45,206 nt of DNA from the NCBI RefSeq assembly GCF_003479405.1, contig NZ_QUHB01000013.1, positions 1 through 45,206 of the forward strand. Reading direction: 5' to 3'. Positions within the stretch are counted from its first letter, which is position 1; each line of letters begins with the position of its first letter. The position numbers and the translations under genes were made by a program. The DNA is from Eubacterium sp. AF16-48. Lineage in GTDB: Bacteria > Bacillota > Clostridia > Lachnospirales > Lachnospiraceae. Shown one piece after another: positions 9,443 to 19,399 of the stretch. The notes beneath the pieces were generated by a model. It was not told the DNA's origin. It worked only from the letters and a program-made list of their open reading frames with translations, and searched no databases.

Positions 9443-9460
9443 AATTTAATATAATTTAAT

Positions 9461-9507
9461 GAAGCTGCCATACGGGATAACATCAAAGCCGGTATGGCAG
9501 TTTTTTT
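9461..9507 (+). terminator. Intrinsic terminator
   Basis: CTGCCATAC pairs with GTATGGCAG and is followed by seven T. It ends the GH76 transcript. The next 190 bases hold an A-rich stretch and no gene; a TATAAT-like box near 9632 has no convincing -35 partner. Confidence 0.85.
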
Positions 9508-9700
9508 CTGATTTAGTTTACAAACTATCTTAATAGAGTTGAACGTTAAACCTAAAAAACGAATAAAAACACATAAAAAAAAGGACACCTGAAATAAAAA
9601 AATGTCACTCTAAATAATAAAAAATTAAGTTTATAATTAACATGTATAAATGTTTGCCATAGGCAGATAACAAATTTGGATCATTAAAGGAGGGAAAAAA

Positions 9701-12700
9701 GTGAAAGGATTAAAAAGGGTAAAAACATTTTTAACGTTGTTCCTTTCAGTCTGTATGGTATTCACATCAGTAACACCAACAGATTTAACTAAAGTCTTTG
9801 CAGAAGATGTAAAGACCACAGTGTATTTTTACAATGCTTCAAATTGGAGTGGAGTAGGAATACATGGGTACAATGACAGTGTAAGCGGTCAGTACACAGG
9901 AGACTGGAACACGACATTTATGGAAAAGGATGGAGATACAGGCTGGTATAAATATGAAATTAATGCAGATGTATCTAAAAATTATATTGATGTTATATTC
10001 TTTGATAAGGGTGACCCGGAAGGAGATCATGCTACACATAGAAGCCTATGTAAGGTAAATGACAGAGAGTATGTTTATTTTTCCATGAATGGTGCCAAGT
10101 ATTGTTCTAAGCTTGCAACAGAGGTGGCTTTAGGAAAGGTAGGAAGTTCCAAGGTTAAGAATGCTTTTTCAGGAACAAAAATAGCAGGTAATGTTATTGA
10201 GGCAGAGGACAATGACGATAAACATGCAGATATTAATAATGAAACAAACACAGATTACGGTCAAAGTGGTACAGGAAATATAGCCCATGTAAATGACGGA
10301 ACCTGGACTATGTATAATGTTAACTTTAACCGTGCAGCTTCAAAGTTTACAATAAGATATTCTGCAAAAAGTACAGTTGCAGGGGGAACTGTCAATGTAT
10401 ATTTAGACAGTATGGACAGCACACCTGTGGCAACTGTTGAAGTAACAGAGACAGGCTCAGAATGGAGTAATTTTGTATATAAAACAGTAGATGCCAACAT
10501 ACCGTCAGGTATTCATCAGGTGTACCTTAAATATTCCACATCTAAGGACTGGTGTGCTAATGTAGATTGTTTTTATTTTGAATCACCTTATGTGGATGCA
10601 GTAGGAACTCATGAAATAGAAAATGCTCATGAGACAATTTTAGGTCCGGCTAATGGCAGGGAAGTAAGTAGTAGTGGTAATTTCTCAAATGGAGCAGCCA
10701 TTGGAGGTTTAAATACATGGGAGGCAGATGGCAGAGCCTACACTACCACATATGTTAATGCCAAAAATGCAGGTACATACACATTTAAATTAAAGTATTC
10801 ATTAGAATGTGGAAAGGACACAAGAATTGATTATAGGATAAATGGTGATACTGACAGAGATTGGAGATCATGGACTTTAAAAGACCACAGTTCTTCATGG
10901 GATGAGGTAAAGGAATTTACAACTACGGTTTCACTTAAAAAGGGAATAAATGCCATTGATATTACAGGAGCCGTTAATACCGGTACTGATTGGAAATGGG
11001 TACGTTTAGATAACTTTGAACTTTCATATGTTTCTGAAAATAATTACAGCAAAAAAGCTTTCAGTTCAAGGGAAAATGTAGAATTAAACGGAGTACAGTT
11101 AGATGCAGGCCCTAAATCCTCAGGCAACATTGGAGGAGATGAAGGGGGAAAACTTACAGGTATAAAAGGCGAAGGATATGCAGAATATGATGTATATTTT
11201 GACAGAAAGGCATCAGGAGTAACCCTGTCATATTCTGTTGCAACGGATTGTGGTGGAACTGTTGAAATGTATGTGGATTCCATGAGTGGAGCACCGGTTA
11301 CAACCTTTGACTGTAACGACACTACAGGAGGTTGGAGCGCTTATGTAACCAAAACGGTGGATGTAAATATACCTGATGGAAACCATAAAATTTACTTTAA
11401 GGTAATACCTAGAATTGCCAACAGTTATTCAGTAAACCTGGGATGGTTTAAGTTTGCATATACTCCGGAAGAAATGAATATAAGACATGAAGCAGAAAAT
11501 GCCCATGCATATACTAAAGGTTCGGCATCAGGTGAATATAGCCTTGAAGTATTTTCAAATTATTCAGGAAAAACAGCTATAGGTGGCATGAATACATGGC
11601 CAAAGGACGGACGTGCATATCTTACACAGTATGTAAATGTAAAAGAAGATGGTTGTTATAACATAGTTGTGGGATACGCAAATGGTGGAGAATACGATAC
11701 CAACATTGATGTTCGTGTAAACAGTTCTGATGATAGTGCATGGAAAAGTATTTCTGCACCAAAGACAGGTGGCTGGAACAGTGTAGGTGAAATAAAAGCA
11801 ACTGTAGAATTAAAAGCAGGAGTTAATTATATTGATATTACCGGTGCTTCAAATATCTTGTACAACAAAGATAATGCATGGCAGCAGGTAAATATTGATT
11901 ACTTTGACATAGAGGATGACAACATTGCCAAAGGAAAAAAGGCATACGCTGAAAGTGAACAAAAAGAGGGCGAAACAGTTTATCCGGCAGATAATGCAGT
12001 TGATGGAGACAGTTCTACAAGATGGGCAAATAATAACGAAGGCGGATGGATTTATGTAGATTTAGAAAGCCTTTATGAAATAGAACGTGTAGAGGTATTG
12101 TTTGAAACAGCATATGCAAAGAGTTTTGAAATACAGACTTCAAAGGATGGAAAAACATGGGTTACATCAAAAACAGTTTCATCGGAGGATTTTATAGGGG
12201 ATAAAAATATTAAAAATGACGGGACTTATAATGGAAAAGTATTGTACACATCAAAAGACACATGCCTTGGAAAGGCAAGATATGTAAGAATTAAAGCTAA
12301 TGAAATGAATTCTTATCATAAGAAAATGTCTATATATGAGTTAAAGGTATATGGTACAAAAGTTCCGGGTTATCTGACAGATGTGGCAGTAAATAAGGAT
12401 ATAACATGTGATAGTGCAAGTACCGTAAATCCTGCAAAGTATGCTACAGATGGAAAAGATACAACTAAATGGACAGCAGGCAGCACACACCCTGAATATA
12501 CAATTGATTTAGGCAGGGAATATGGATTACGCAGTATAGATTTAAAGTATTCTAATGCTTATGCTAAGTCATTTAAAATTGCAACATCTAATGATGGAAC
12601 AAATTGGAAGGATTTAAAAAATGTTTCTCAATGGACTGAGCCGGGTAGTGCATCAGGATTAGGTGGAGACAAGATATTAGGATATAGTTTTCATTTTGAT

Positions 12701-15700
12701 GAGGTTAAAGCACGGTATGTTAAACTGTACGTTGATGAATGTGCAGACACCTCCCTTGGAATATCATTATATGAATTTGAAGTTTGGGCTAAGGATAATC
12801 AGAAGTCTGATTATTGGAATGAAGTAGGCAGCAAATCCCTTGGTGTTTACCCTGTATCAAAATTACAGGATACAAAATACGAAAATTCAGTAAGTGATAC
12901 ATATCCTTTAGGCGTTATAGATTCATCCCTTGTAACAGGAGATATCCTGTTATCAGGTGACACATATGAGGTTGTGTATGATTCAGGCAACAGAAATGTG
13001 TTCTTCTATGTTAATCCAAGAGACATAAACGTAGATTACGACAAGCAGGAAGTATTCTGGTCTAATGGTAATAGCGGAGCATCTCTGTGGGGAGCTGACA
13101 ACCACGATGAAAATATTGCAAAATATATTGCAAAACAACAGGCAACGGTACAATATCAGTTACCGGAAAATTTGGATTTTGGTGACAGTGATTATGTAAC
13201 TACACAGATTGGATGCAGAATATATAATCGTTCGGATATTGGAACTGACGGATATCCTGTAAGTGGAGCAAAACCGGTATTTTCAATAAAATTTAATCTT
13301 AAAATACTAAACTCCCATGGAATTTACATTGAGGATTCAATTATGAAAAATGGTACCCTTAATGTAAAGAATGCAGGTTCAGATACAACTTATTCATGGG
13401 AAAAAAGTGAAGATGGTAAAAATTGGCAGACAGTATCAGAAAAGAGAAAAGATGTACAGGTTATAAGTAATAATGGAGCGAGGGTAAATGTTGCTGATGA
13501 CTTAGGTGGAGGATACTACTATAGAGTTAAAGCCGAAAATGGCAAGTGGTCACAGCCTTATCATGTTCAGTATTATAACGATGTTCAAAACGGTGATTTT
13601 GAGTTTCCTGCAATGTTTTCACATGATGAGGAAAAAGATAAGTCAATGGATGCAAGATTCCCATATAACTCAAATGGTGATGAGCAGCAGTATCCTAACG
13701 GATTTGACGGATTATTCTGGAAAACAACAGGACCGGGATATTACAACACCCGTAACCGCCATAAAACAACTCATGATATTGAAATTGTAAATGGAAGAAA
13801 CTTAAGAACTGACAGTGAGACAAAACAGCAGGTCGGATTCTCGGTTTCACAAAAAGATATGTATGGTGATAATTCCCATGGCGACCAGTTCGCAGAATTA
13901 AACTGTGAGGAACAGGGAGCATTATATCAGGATATACTTACAACACCGGGTTCAGAATGTTACTGGGATTTAGACCATGCAGCAAGAAGGGTATCAAATG
14001 GAGCAACAAACTCCATGCTTGTTGTGGCAATGTCTACTAATGATGCCTTAAATTACACAAAGGATACTGAAATTGAAAAAATTGTTACTGCTGCTACAAA
14101 TCAGGGAGTTACAGATGCAGTATCAACTGAATACGAGAACGGAAAGGTAATTACTTTAGATAATGGAGTACAGGCTACAGTTTGGAAAGTTACCAGCACC
14201 GCTACAGCAGGTGAGTGGAAACATAATAGTGGTAAATATACAGTACCTGTTGCTGACAAGAACTATTTAACAAGATTTTTCTTTGTATCTATTGATGGTA
14301 CAGATGGAAACAGAACAATAGGTAACCTTCTTGACAATGTAACTTTTGAACAGAAGAAGCAGTACAAGATTAAGTATGTTGTAAACGGGGAAGAAGTATA
14401 TACAACAACAGGTATTGTTGCCCCTTATGACAGAGTAGACATACCGGATACTCTTCCGGAAGATGTTAAGGATAGTGATGGAAATCACATTAATCTTTCA
14501 GAATACACGTTAAAAGAAAGCAACATATTAAAATATAAGAGGGATTCAGAAGGAAACATTATATATGATGGAACAACTCCTCGTACAGAAGAAAAGGGAT
14601 ATTACATTGATAATAATGACAGAAGATTTACTGTAGCGTATGACCATGATACATTAATTCTTTACTATCAAAGTGGAATAGTTACCCTTACCAAAAGAGT
14701 GGAGGGACTGACGGAAATACCTGATGATTATAAGGTAAAACTTACCGTAAAAGATGGAGATACTGAAAAGTATTCAAAGACTTTTGCAAAAAGTGATTTT
14801 ACTGCAATTGATAATGCAGACGGTGAGACATCAGATAGTTTCTTTGCAACAGTTTCTTTTGAAGCAGCAGGTGTTTTAGATTCAGGAAAGACATATACGG
14901 TAACAGAGGAAGAGGTTAAAACGATGATTGGAACTTCATTCTATCTGTCACAGGTAACAGCCGGAAAAACAGTGAATAGTGTTCCTGTTTCTAAATTATC
15001 AGAAACCTCTGTTTCATATAGTGGTACAGCTTTTGTATATAACCCAAATACTGATAACAGCGAGTTATTTGTAAATACATATAAGCCAACCCACAAAGTA
15101 ACCATTGAGAAGAAGGTTGCAGGAAATATGGGGGAACAGGAAAAGCTATCAAAGAGTTTTAGCTTTACGGCAGGTATTGCATTAGGAATGGAAAGCGTAA
15201 ATGCTGTATTGTGTACAGATACTTCTGTTACAAACAGTGAAAAAGGAAAGTACAAATTTAGCTTGAAAGATGGAGAAAGTATTTCATTTATTGTATATGA
15301 CGGATGTGCCATAACAGTTACTGAAACGAAAGAGGAATGGTATTCTACTACTTATACAGTGGGTGGAGTGGATACTTCAATAAATAAAGAAGCTAAGGTT
15401 GAAGATAATTTCGACCCATTAGTGACAACAAATGCAATTAATAAAGATGTAAATATCTTATGTACAAATACAAGTGAAGACTTAGGTGATGTAGAAGTAC
15501 AGGGATATCAGATGAACGTCAGCAATGTAAAGGGAGCACCGGCTGAGTTCTCGCCATCATTCAGAGTTGTTTGCCGTGTAAGCAAAAATACAATTAAGAG
15601 AAGAAAAGTTGTAAAGGCAGGAGTTATTTTTGGAACAGCCAACGCAGTGGGAACAGGAGCAGATGCAGTTAAGAATCTGACGATTCCTAAATCCTCAAAT

Positions 15701-16528
15701 CTGAACAATGACGGAACAGCAGGAGCAGAAAAGGACGGTGTAGATGGAAAAATAAAGGATAATATATATTATCACGAAGAGACCACAGGTGGATATTATG
15801 GAGACTGGACAACAAGAGAGGACGACCCACATCCATATACACATTGGAATTATTATGCTCTTACTTTCTATGCTACATCCTATATGTATGGAATGTTGAC
15901 ACAGAATTTAACATACCGTGCATATGCAGTTGTAGAGGGAACGGCAGATAATTATGATTATCAGGAAGATGGCAAATACTATAAGTATGAGTATGGCAAT
16001 GACATATATACAATTAATATGTACGAAATTGCCCGGAACCTTTATGAGAATCAGAAAATGAGTACACAGACTGCTCATAACTATCTGTACAATAACGTTC
16101 TTAACATAGTAAATATGGACAAAAACAGATTACAAATTGCCAATGCCATGATGGTTAAACTTAATATTAAATCTAAAGGTCATGATTATAATCTTGTAAA
16201 TGCATGCTACAAAAGTATGTATGATTATGTACATTGTCTTGGAGGATATAAGTATAGTCAGAGGGAAAGTTCAGTGCCAAATAAAGATTTTGCCATGAAG
16301 AAGTACAATACAGACGGAAGTATTGGTGATTATAATAAAGAGCTTCTTGAAAGGTTAAATACGGCTTCAGGCACAAAATATGATACTCTGTCCCAGTGGA
16401 TTTACTACGAAGTTGAAAAAACAGAGGTAAACAAATCACCGGGCAAATACTATACAGGATACTACAGAATGTCACAATATTCCTGGAACAACGGAATAAT
16501 AACAGATTATGATGTGGATGAAGAGTAA
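9701..16528 (+). CDS. Giant secreted multi-CBM protein with prealbumin-like domains and the shared C-terminal module
   Basis: The 2275-aa product starts at GTG 9701 after AAAGGAGGG. Visible order: signal peptide (1-34); CBM26-like starch-binding fold (about 37-140); CBM6-like (165-295); CBM35-like (300-445); CBM6-like (450-590); CBM35-like (595-735); two F5/8-type-C/CBM32-like domains (740-888, 889-1030); an unassigned region (1032-1290); a lectin-like domain starting NGDFEFP (about 1297-1550); a region with repeat-like beta strands (1555-1655); two prealbumin/SpaA-like domains (about 1658-1795 and 1798-1925); and an expanded form of the shared module (about 1927-2275). I see no catalytic domain. 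It may be a glycan-binding scaffold or adhesin. Domain limits are estimates by eye. Confidence 0.82.
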   Translation: MKGLKRVKTFLTLFLSVCMVFTSVTPTDLTKVFAEDVKTTVYFYNASNWSGVGIHGYNDSVSGQYTGDWNTTFMEKDGDTGWYKYEINADVSKNYIDVIFFDKGDPEGDHATHRSLCKVNDREYVYFSMNGAKYCSKLATEVALGKVGSSKVKNAFSGTKIAGNVIEAEDNDDKHADINNETNTDYGQSGTGNIAHVNDGTWTMYNVNFNRAASKFTIRYSAKSTVAGGTVNVYLDSMDSTPVATVEVTETGSEWSNFVYKTVDANIPSGIHQVYLKYSTSKDWCANVDCFYFESPYVDAVGTHEIENAHETILGPANGREVSSSGNFSNGAAIGGLNTWEADGRAYTTTYVNAKNAGTYTFKLKYSLECGKDTRIDYRINGDTDRDWRSWTLKDHSSSWDEVKEFTTTVSLKKGINAIDITGAVNTGTDWKWVRLDNFELSYVSENNYSKKAFSSRENVELNGVQLDAGPKSSGNIGGDEGGKLTGIKGEGYAEYDVYFDRKASGVTLSYSVATDCGGTVEMYVDSMSGAPVTTFDCNDTTGGWSAYVTKTVDVNIPDGNHKIYFKVIPRIANSYSVNLGWFKFAYTPEEMNIRHEAENAHAYTKGSASGEYSLEVFSNYSGKTAIGGMNTWPKDGRAYLTQYVNVKEDGCYNIVVGYANGGEYDTNIDVRVNSSDDSAWKSISAPKTGGWNSVGEIKATVELKAGVNYIDITGASNILYNKDNAWQQVNIDYFDIEDDNIAKGKKAYAESEQKEGETVYPADNAVDGDSSTRWANNNEGGWIYVDLESLYEIERVEVLFETAYAKSFEIQTSKDGKTWVTSKTVSSEDFIGDKNIKNDGTYNGKVLYTSKDTCLGKARYVRIKANEMNSYHKKMSIYELKVYGTKVPGYLTDVAVNKDITCDSASTVNPAKYATDGKDTTKWTAGSTHPEYTIDLGREYGLRSIDLKYSNAYAKSFKIATSNDGTNWKDLKNVSQWTEPGSASGLGGDKILGYSFHFDEVKARYVKLYVDECADTSLGISLYEFEVWAKDNQKSDYWNEVGSKSLGVYPVSKLQDTKYENSVSDTYPLGVIDSSLVTGDILLSGDTYEVVYDSGNRNVFFYVNPRDINVDYDKQEVFWSNGNSGASLWGADNHDENIAKYIAKQQATVQYQLPENLDFGDSDYVTTQIGCRIYNRSDIGTDGYPVSGAKPVFSIKFNLKILNSHGIYIEDSIMKNGTLNVKNAGSDTTYSWEKSEDGKNWQTVSEKRKDVQVISNNGARVNVADDLGGGYYYRVKAENGKWSQPYHVQYYNDVQNGDFEFPAMFSHDEEKDKSMDARFPYNSNGDEQQYPNGFDGLFWKTTGPGYYNTRNRHKTTHDIEIVNGRNLRTDSETKQQVGFSVSQKDMYGDNSHGDQFAELNCEEQGALYQDILTTPGSECYWDLDHAARRVSNGATNSMLVVAMSTNDALNYTKDTEIEKIVTAATNQGVTDAVSTEYENGKVITLDNGVQATVWKVTSTATAGEWKHNSGKYTVPVADKNYLTRFFFVSIDGTDGNRTIGNLLDNVTFEQKKQYKIKYVVNGEEVYTTTGIVAPYDRVDIPDTLPEDVKDSDGNHINLSEYTLKESNILKYKRDSEGNIIYDGTTPRTEEKGYYIDNNDRRFTVAYDHDTLILYYQSGIVTLTKRVEGLTEIPDDYKVKLTVKDGDTEKYSKTFAKSDFTAIDNADGETSDSFFATVSFEAAGVLDSGKTYTVTEEEVKTMIGTSFYLSQVTAGKTVNSVPVSKLSETSVSYSGTAFVYNPNTDNSELFVNTYKPTHKVTIEKKVAGNMGEQEKLSKSFSFTAGIALGMESVNAVLCTDTSVTNSEKGKYKFSLKDGESISFIVYDGCAITVTETKEEWYSTTYTVGGVDTSINKEAKVEDNFDPLVTTNAINKDVNILCTNTSEDLGDVEVQGYQMNVSNVKGAPAEFSPSFRVVCRVSKNTIKRRKVVKAGVIFGTANAVGTGADAVKNLTIPKSSNLNNDGTAGAEKDGVDGKIKDNIYYHEETTGGYYGDWTTREDDPHPYTHWNYYALTFYATSYMYGMLTQNLTYRAYAVVEGTADNYDYQEDGKYYKYEYGNDIYTINMYEIARNLYENQKMSTQTAHNYLYNNVLNIVNMDKNRLQIANAMMVKLNIKSKGHDYNLVNACYKSMYDYVHCLGGYKYSQRESSVPNKDFAMKKYNTDGSIGDYNKELLERLNTASGTKYDTLSQWIYYEVEKTEVNKSPGKYYTGYYRMSQYSWNNGIITDYDVDEE

Positions 16529-16549
16529 TCAGATACGGAGGTAGTAAAA

Positions 16550-16720
16550 ATGAGAAAATTATACGAAACACCTGAAATCCTGGTTACCAAGTTTGATGTT
16601 AATAAAAGGGTTATGGTGGAATTAGAAACAGGAAACGAAAAGCCGGGAGACAGATGGAATGCCGGAGTGGATATAATAAGTGGTAATTACGTTCCTCCGG
16701 ACTTAGATTTGCTTGGTTAG
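16550..16720 (+). CDS. Short peptide of the YETPEI-FDVN family (56 aa)
   Basis: This small gene lies 21 bases after the giant gene and 43 before the next, with CGGAGG correctly placed before ATG 16550. The product begins MRKLYETPEILVTKFDVN and continues RVMVELE, then a Gly/Asn-rich tail ending DLDLLG. It shares YETPEI, a Val at the same place, FDVN, Arg and MV with the peptide at 19400-19573, while the C-terminal halves diverge. It has no signal peptide or membrane segment and no Cys. A conserved leader with a variable tail is reminiscent of peptide precursors, but no maturation gene is nearby. The function is unknown. Confidence 0.65.
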   Translation: MRKLYETPEILVTKFDVNKRVMVELETGNEKPGDRWNAGVDIISGNYVPPDLDLLG

Positions 16721-16763
16721 TGCGGTTTTTAGCATATAAGACGTATAGGAAAGTGAGATAAAT

Positions 16764-19019
16764 ATGAAAGTAATATATAAAAAAATAATTGCATTTATCT
16801 GTGTGCTATCAATGATTGTATCAACTTTTGCAATGAATCCCGGTACTGTAAGTGCAGGTACTGATGAAGACGGATTCACTCAGCTTTCAACAACAAAAAA
16901 CGTTGAACAGGCATTGGGAAAATGGTCAAAGATATATAAGGCAAGTACATGGGCACAGCCTACAGATGTATCCATAAAAGGAGAAGGAGCTTCTTTTGAT
17001 GATTTAGCAATCAAAATTAACTCCTCAAATGGGGCTACAACAGGTGATGATAGGTGGGCAATACAGGTACACTATCCTGTGTCAGGACTTGACCCGGCAA
17101 AAACATATAAATGTACCATAAAGTACACATCAACAAAGGCAGGAAATATGTTATATAAACCTGATGGAATAGCAGGTAGGAATGATAATATTTATCCGGC
17201 AGTTGAAGGTGAAAACACTATAACAGATACAATTACGGGAGTGACAGGTTTTACGGCGGTGTTTGCATTATGTGGTATGCCGAATGGATGTATAGTGGAT
17301 TTTACATCAATTTCAGTTGTAGAGGAAAGTGAAGAAACAACTACAGTTTCGGAACCGGTTACAACGCCGGAAATTAAAGACGGAACAGAATTGCTTAAGG
17401 ACACGGAATTTGAGGAAGGCAATGTTACTCATTGGGATGAATATGGTGGAAATAAATACACTAATCAGGGCAATGGAAAGTTAAAAGTTGAAATTCCGGC
17501 TTATGAAAGTGGTGATAACTGGGCAACACAGTTAGTTCAGAAGAATATTCAGTTGTATGAAGGTAAATGGTATGTGGCGCAATTTAAAATCACTTCTGAT
17601 GTGGATAAGTCATTTCAGCTTTTGATTCAGAGTGATGGAAACAATGGTGGTGACTGGACAGTATTTGCTAAGGAGGATGTTGATGTTTCGGCAGGGGAAA
17701 CTAAAACAGTTCAGATACAGTTTCAGGCAAATCAGAGCACAGCAGCTAATGTATTGTACGGAATAATGATGGGTTACATTAATGGTGCCAGTAAAGCAGC
17801 CAATGTTACAATTGAGAATGTAAGCCTTAAGGTGTATAACGATGAACAGCAAATTAGCGGAACACAAACTGTTTTACTTGCCAGTGATGATGTTTCAGTA
17901 TCAGGCTTTCAGATGAAAACTAACTGGTCTGAGGAAGATGAAAATCAGGGATTAGTGGGATTTAGAACAGTATGTAAGGCACCAAACATTGGCGGTAGAA
18001 TTACAGTTGGAAAGGTTTCCTACACAGTTGCTAAATTTGGAACTCTTTATACAATAGAGCCGGACCAGGGTATTCCTGATGGAACATCCTTTACAGCTTC
18101 AGGAACATTATTAAAAAGTTACAATTTAAATGATGAAACAGCAGAAACTGTTAATCCTTTTACTCTTGCAGCTACAGCTACGGAAAATGCCATTAAGGAG
18201 AAGGACGATACATATTCATCATATGTACAGACAATGCAGGATACAATTGATAACCTTCACCCGGGAAATAAAATACATGTAAGAGCTTTTGTGGTAACAA
18301 CAGGTGGAACAATAATTTACAGTACAAAATCTGTTTCTACATGTATTGCAAGGGTGGCATCATACATGTATCAAAAGAGTCTGGCATCTAATTACAGAGG
18401 CCATGAATATCTTTATAAAAGTATTCTAAACGTAGCACAGTTTGTTCCGGCAGAAAAGTATACGGGATATTTTACAACTAAAGGTAATCCATATTACAGA
18501 GATTCTAAGGTTGTGTATGGATGGAATGACAATCTGTATACACCGGATGGTGACGATTATATGAATATAAAACCGGATGTATTTTTGGGAAAAGACTATC
18601 TAAGTGCTACTACAGGCTATAGTGGTGATCCGGCTAGTGTAAATAAAAATACCAGAGGTGGGGTTATAAGCATTTCAGGTGTTAAATATGATAATGGTAT
18701 TTCCACAAATGCCAATGGTTACTTTGAATATAGCGTTCCTAAGAATGCAAAATACTTTATGGGAATTGCAGGTATAGATGATAGTGTGGTAAGTGATGCT
18801 AACTATGGCAAGGCATCAGTTAAATGTGAAGTATCTTTTGACGGTTCTACTGCAATAACTACAGGTGTATTAACCTACGGAAAGTCACAATACATTAAAG
18901 TGGAAGTTCCACAGGGTGCCACTAAGGTGACAATTAAATTTAATGATGCAGGAGATGGAATCACCTGCGACAGAGCTTCCATGGGAAATGCCGGATGGTT
19001 GGTTGATAAAAACTATTAG
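16764..19019 (+). CDS. Secreted CBM4/9-like and NPCBM protein with the shared module
   Basis: The 751-aa product has a signal peptide (1-32), a beta-sandwich resembling CBM4/9 (about 33-190), a Thr/Pro linker, a clearer CBM4/9-like domain (about 207-365, starting ELLKDTEFEEG), the shared module (about 377-592, from VSVSGFQMK to VVYGWNDN) and, unlike its neighbours, a domain after the module. That last domain (about 605-751) fits NPCBM, with FMGIAGIDD and a terminal region of the expected form. No catalytic domain is present. AGGAAAGTGAG stands before ATG 16764. It likely binds polysaccharide outside the cell together with the hydrolases upstream. Confidence 0.8.
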   Translation: MKVIYKKIIAFICVLSMIVSTFAMNPGTVSAGTDEDGFTQLSTTKNVEQALGKWSKIYKASTWAQPTDVSIKGEGASFDDLAIKINSSNGATTGDDRWAIQVHYPVSGLDPAKTYKCTIKYTSTKAGNMLYKPDGIAGRNDNIYPAVEGENTITDTITGVTGFTAVFALCGMPNGCIVDFTSISVVEESEETTTVSEPVTTPEIKDGTELLKDTEFEEGNVTHWDEYGGNKYTNQGNGKLKVEIPAYESGDNWATQLVQKNIQLYEGKWYVAQFKITSDVDKSFQLLIQSDGNNGGDWTVFAKEDVDVSAGETKTVQIQFQANQSTAANVLYGIMMGYINGASKAANVTIENVSLKVYNDEQQISGTQTVLLASDDVSVSGFQMKTNWSEEDENQGLVGFRTVCKAPNIGGRITVGKVSYTVAKFGTLYTIEPDQGIPDGTSFTASGTLLKSYNLNDETAETVNPFTLAATATENAIKEKDDTYSSYVQTMQDTIDNLHPGNKIHVRAFVVTTGGTIIYSTKSVSTCIARVASYMYQKSLASNYRGHEYLYKSILNVAQFVPAEKYTGYFTTKGNPYYRDSKVVYGWNDNLYTPDGDDYMNIKPDVFLGKDYLSATTGYSGDPASVNKNTRGGVISISGVKYDNGISTNANGYFEYSVPKNAKYFMGIAGIDDSVVSDANYGKASVKCEVSFDGSTAITTGVLTYGKSQYIKVEVPQGATKVTIKFNDAGDGITCDRASMGNAGWLVDKNY

Positions 19020-19031
19020 GAGTAAACTACT

Positions 19032-19256
19032 AAATATACTAATTGGGTAAATACTCTTACAAATTTTGAAACAGCACTGAAAAATACATCTTCAGATGAC
19101 GCTCTTAAATATATTGATACAGATTCCTTTGTGGATATGTATATAGTTAATGAGTTGTTTAAAACCGTGGATTTTGGCTATAGTTCAGTTAAATTCTATA
19201 CGAAAAAGGATTCATCAGGAAATGAATGGATATGTTCTCAGTGGAATATAAACTAA
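19032..19256 (+). pseudogene. CotH-domain remnant with an internal deletion
   Basis: A 74-codon frame without a start begins KYTNWVNTLTNFETALKNTS and contains SFVDMYIVNELFKTVDFGYS. It is closely related to the CotH part of the gene at 2295-5909. After SSGNE it jumps to WICSQWNIN, which in the intact gene comes well over 100 residues later, past the GPLWDFDL motif. The N-terminal part and the middle are therefore gone. A terminator follows directly. Confidence 0.85.
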
Positions 19257-19267
19257 AAAGTTAAAAA

Positions 19268-19308
19268 GAAAGCGCATTGGACTTTTACGAGGCCGGTGCG
19301 TTTTTTTG
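19268..19308 (+). terminator. Intrinsic terminator
   Basis: AAAGCGCATTGG pairs with CCGGTGCG plus T residues (with G-U pairs), followed by seven T. It ends transcription from the CBM genes and the CotH remnant. Confidence 0.8.
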
Positions 19309-19333
19309 ATTTAAAAAGCAAAAAAATAAAAAT

Positions 19334-19378
19334 GTTTCCGACGAGTTGCCGCTGACCGAAGGGAGGGGGCGGTACATA
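19334..19378 (+). promoter_or_regulatory. Copy B of the conserved 45-nt leader motif
   Basis: The 45 nt match 281-325 at 37 positions with no gaps, including GTTTCCGA, TGCCGCTGACCG, AGGGAGG and TACATA. It lies 21 bases before the short peptide gene at 19400. The upstream GGAAAC and hairpin seen in copy A are missing; instead a terminator lies 25 bases upstream. It is either a truncated copy or shows that the 45-nt core is the functional unit. Confidence 0.5.
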
Positions 19379-19399
19379 GTATGATAGGAGAATGATATT

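Noticed and set aside
13506..13790. Plus-strand 94-codon frame inside the giant gene
   Set aside because: It is out of frame within a continuous well-formed coding region and has no family-like sequence.
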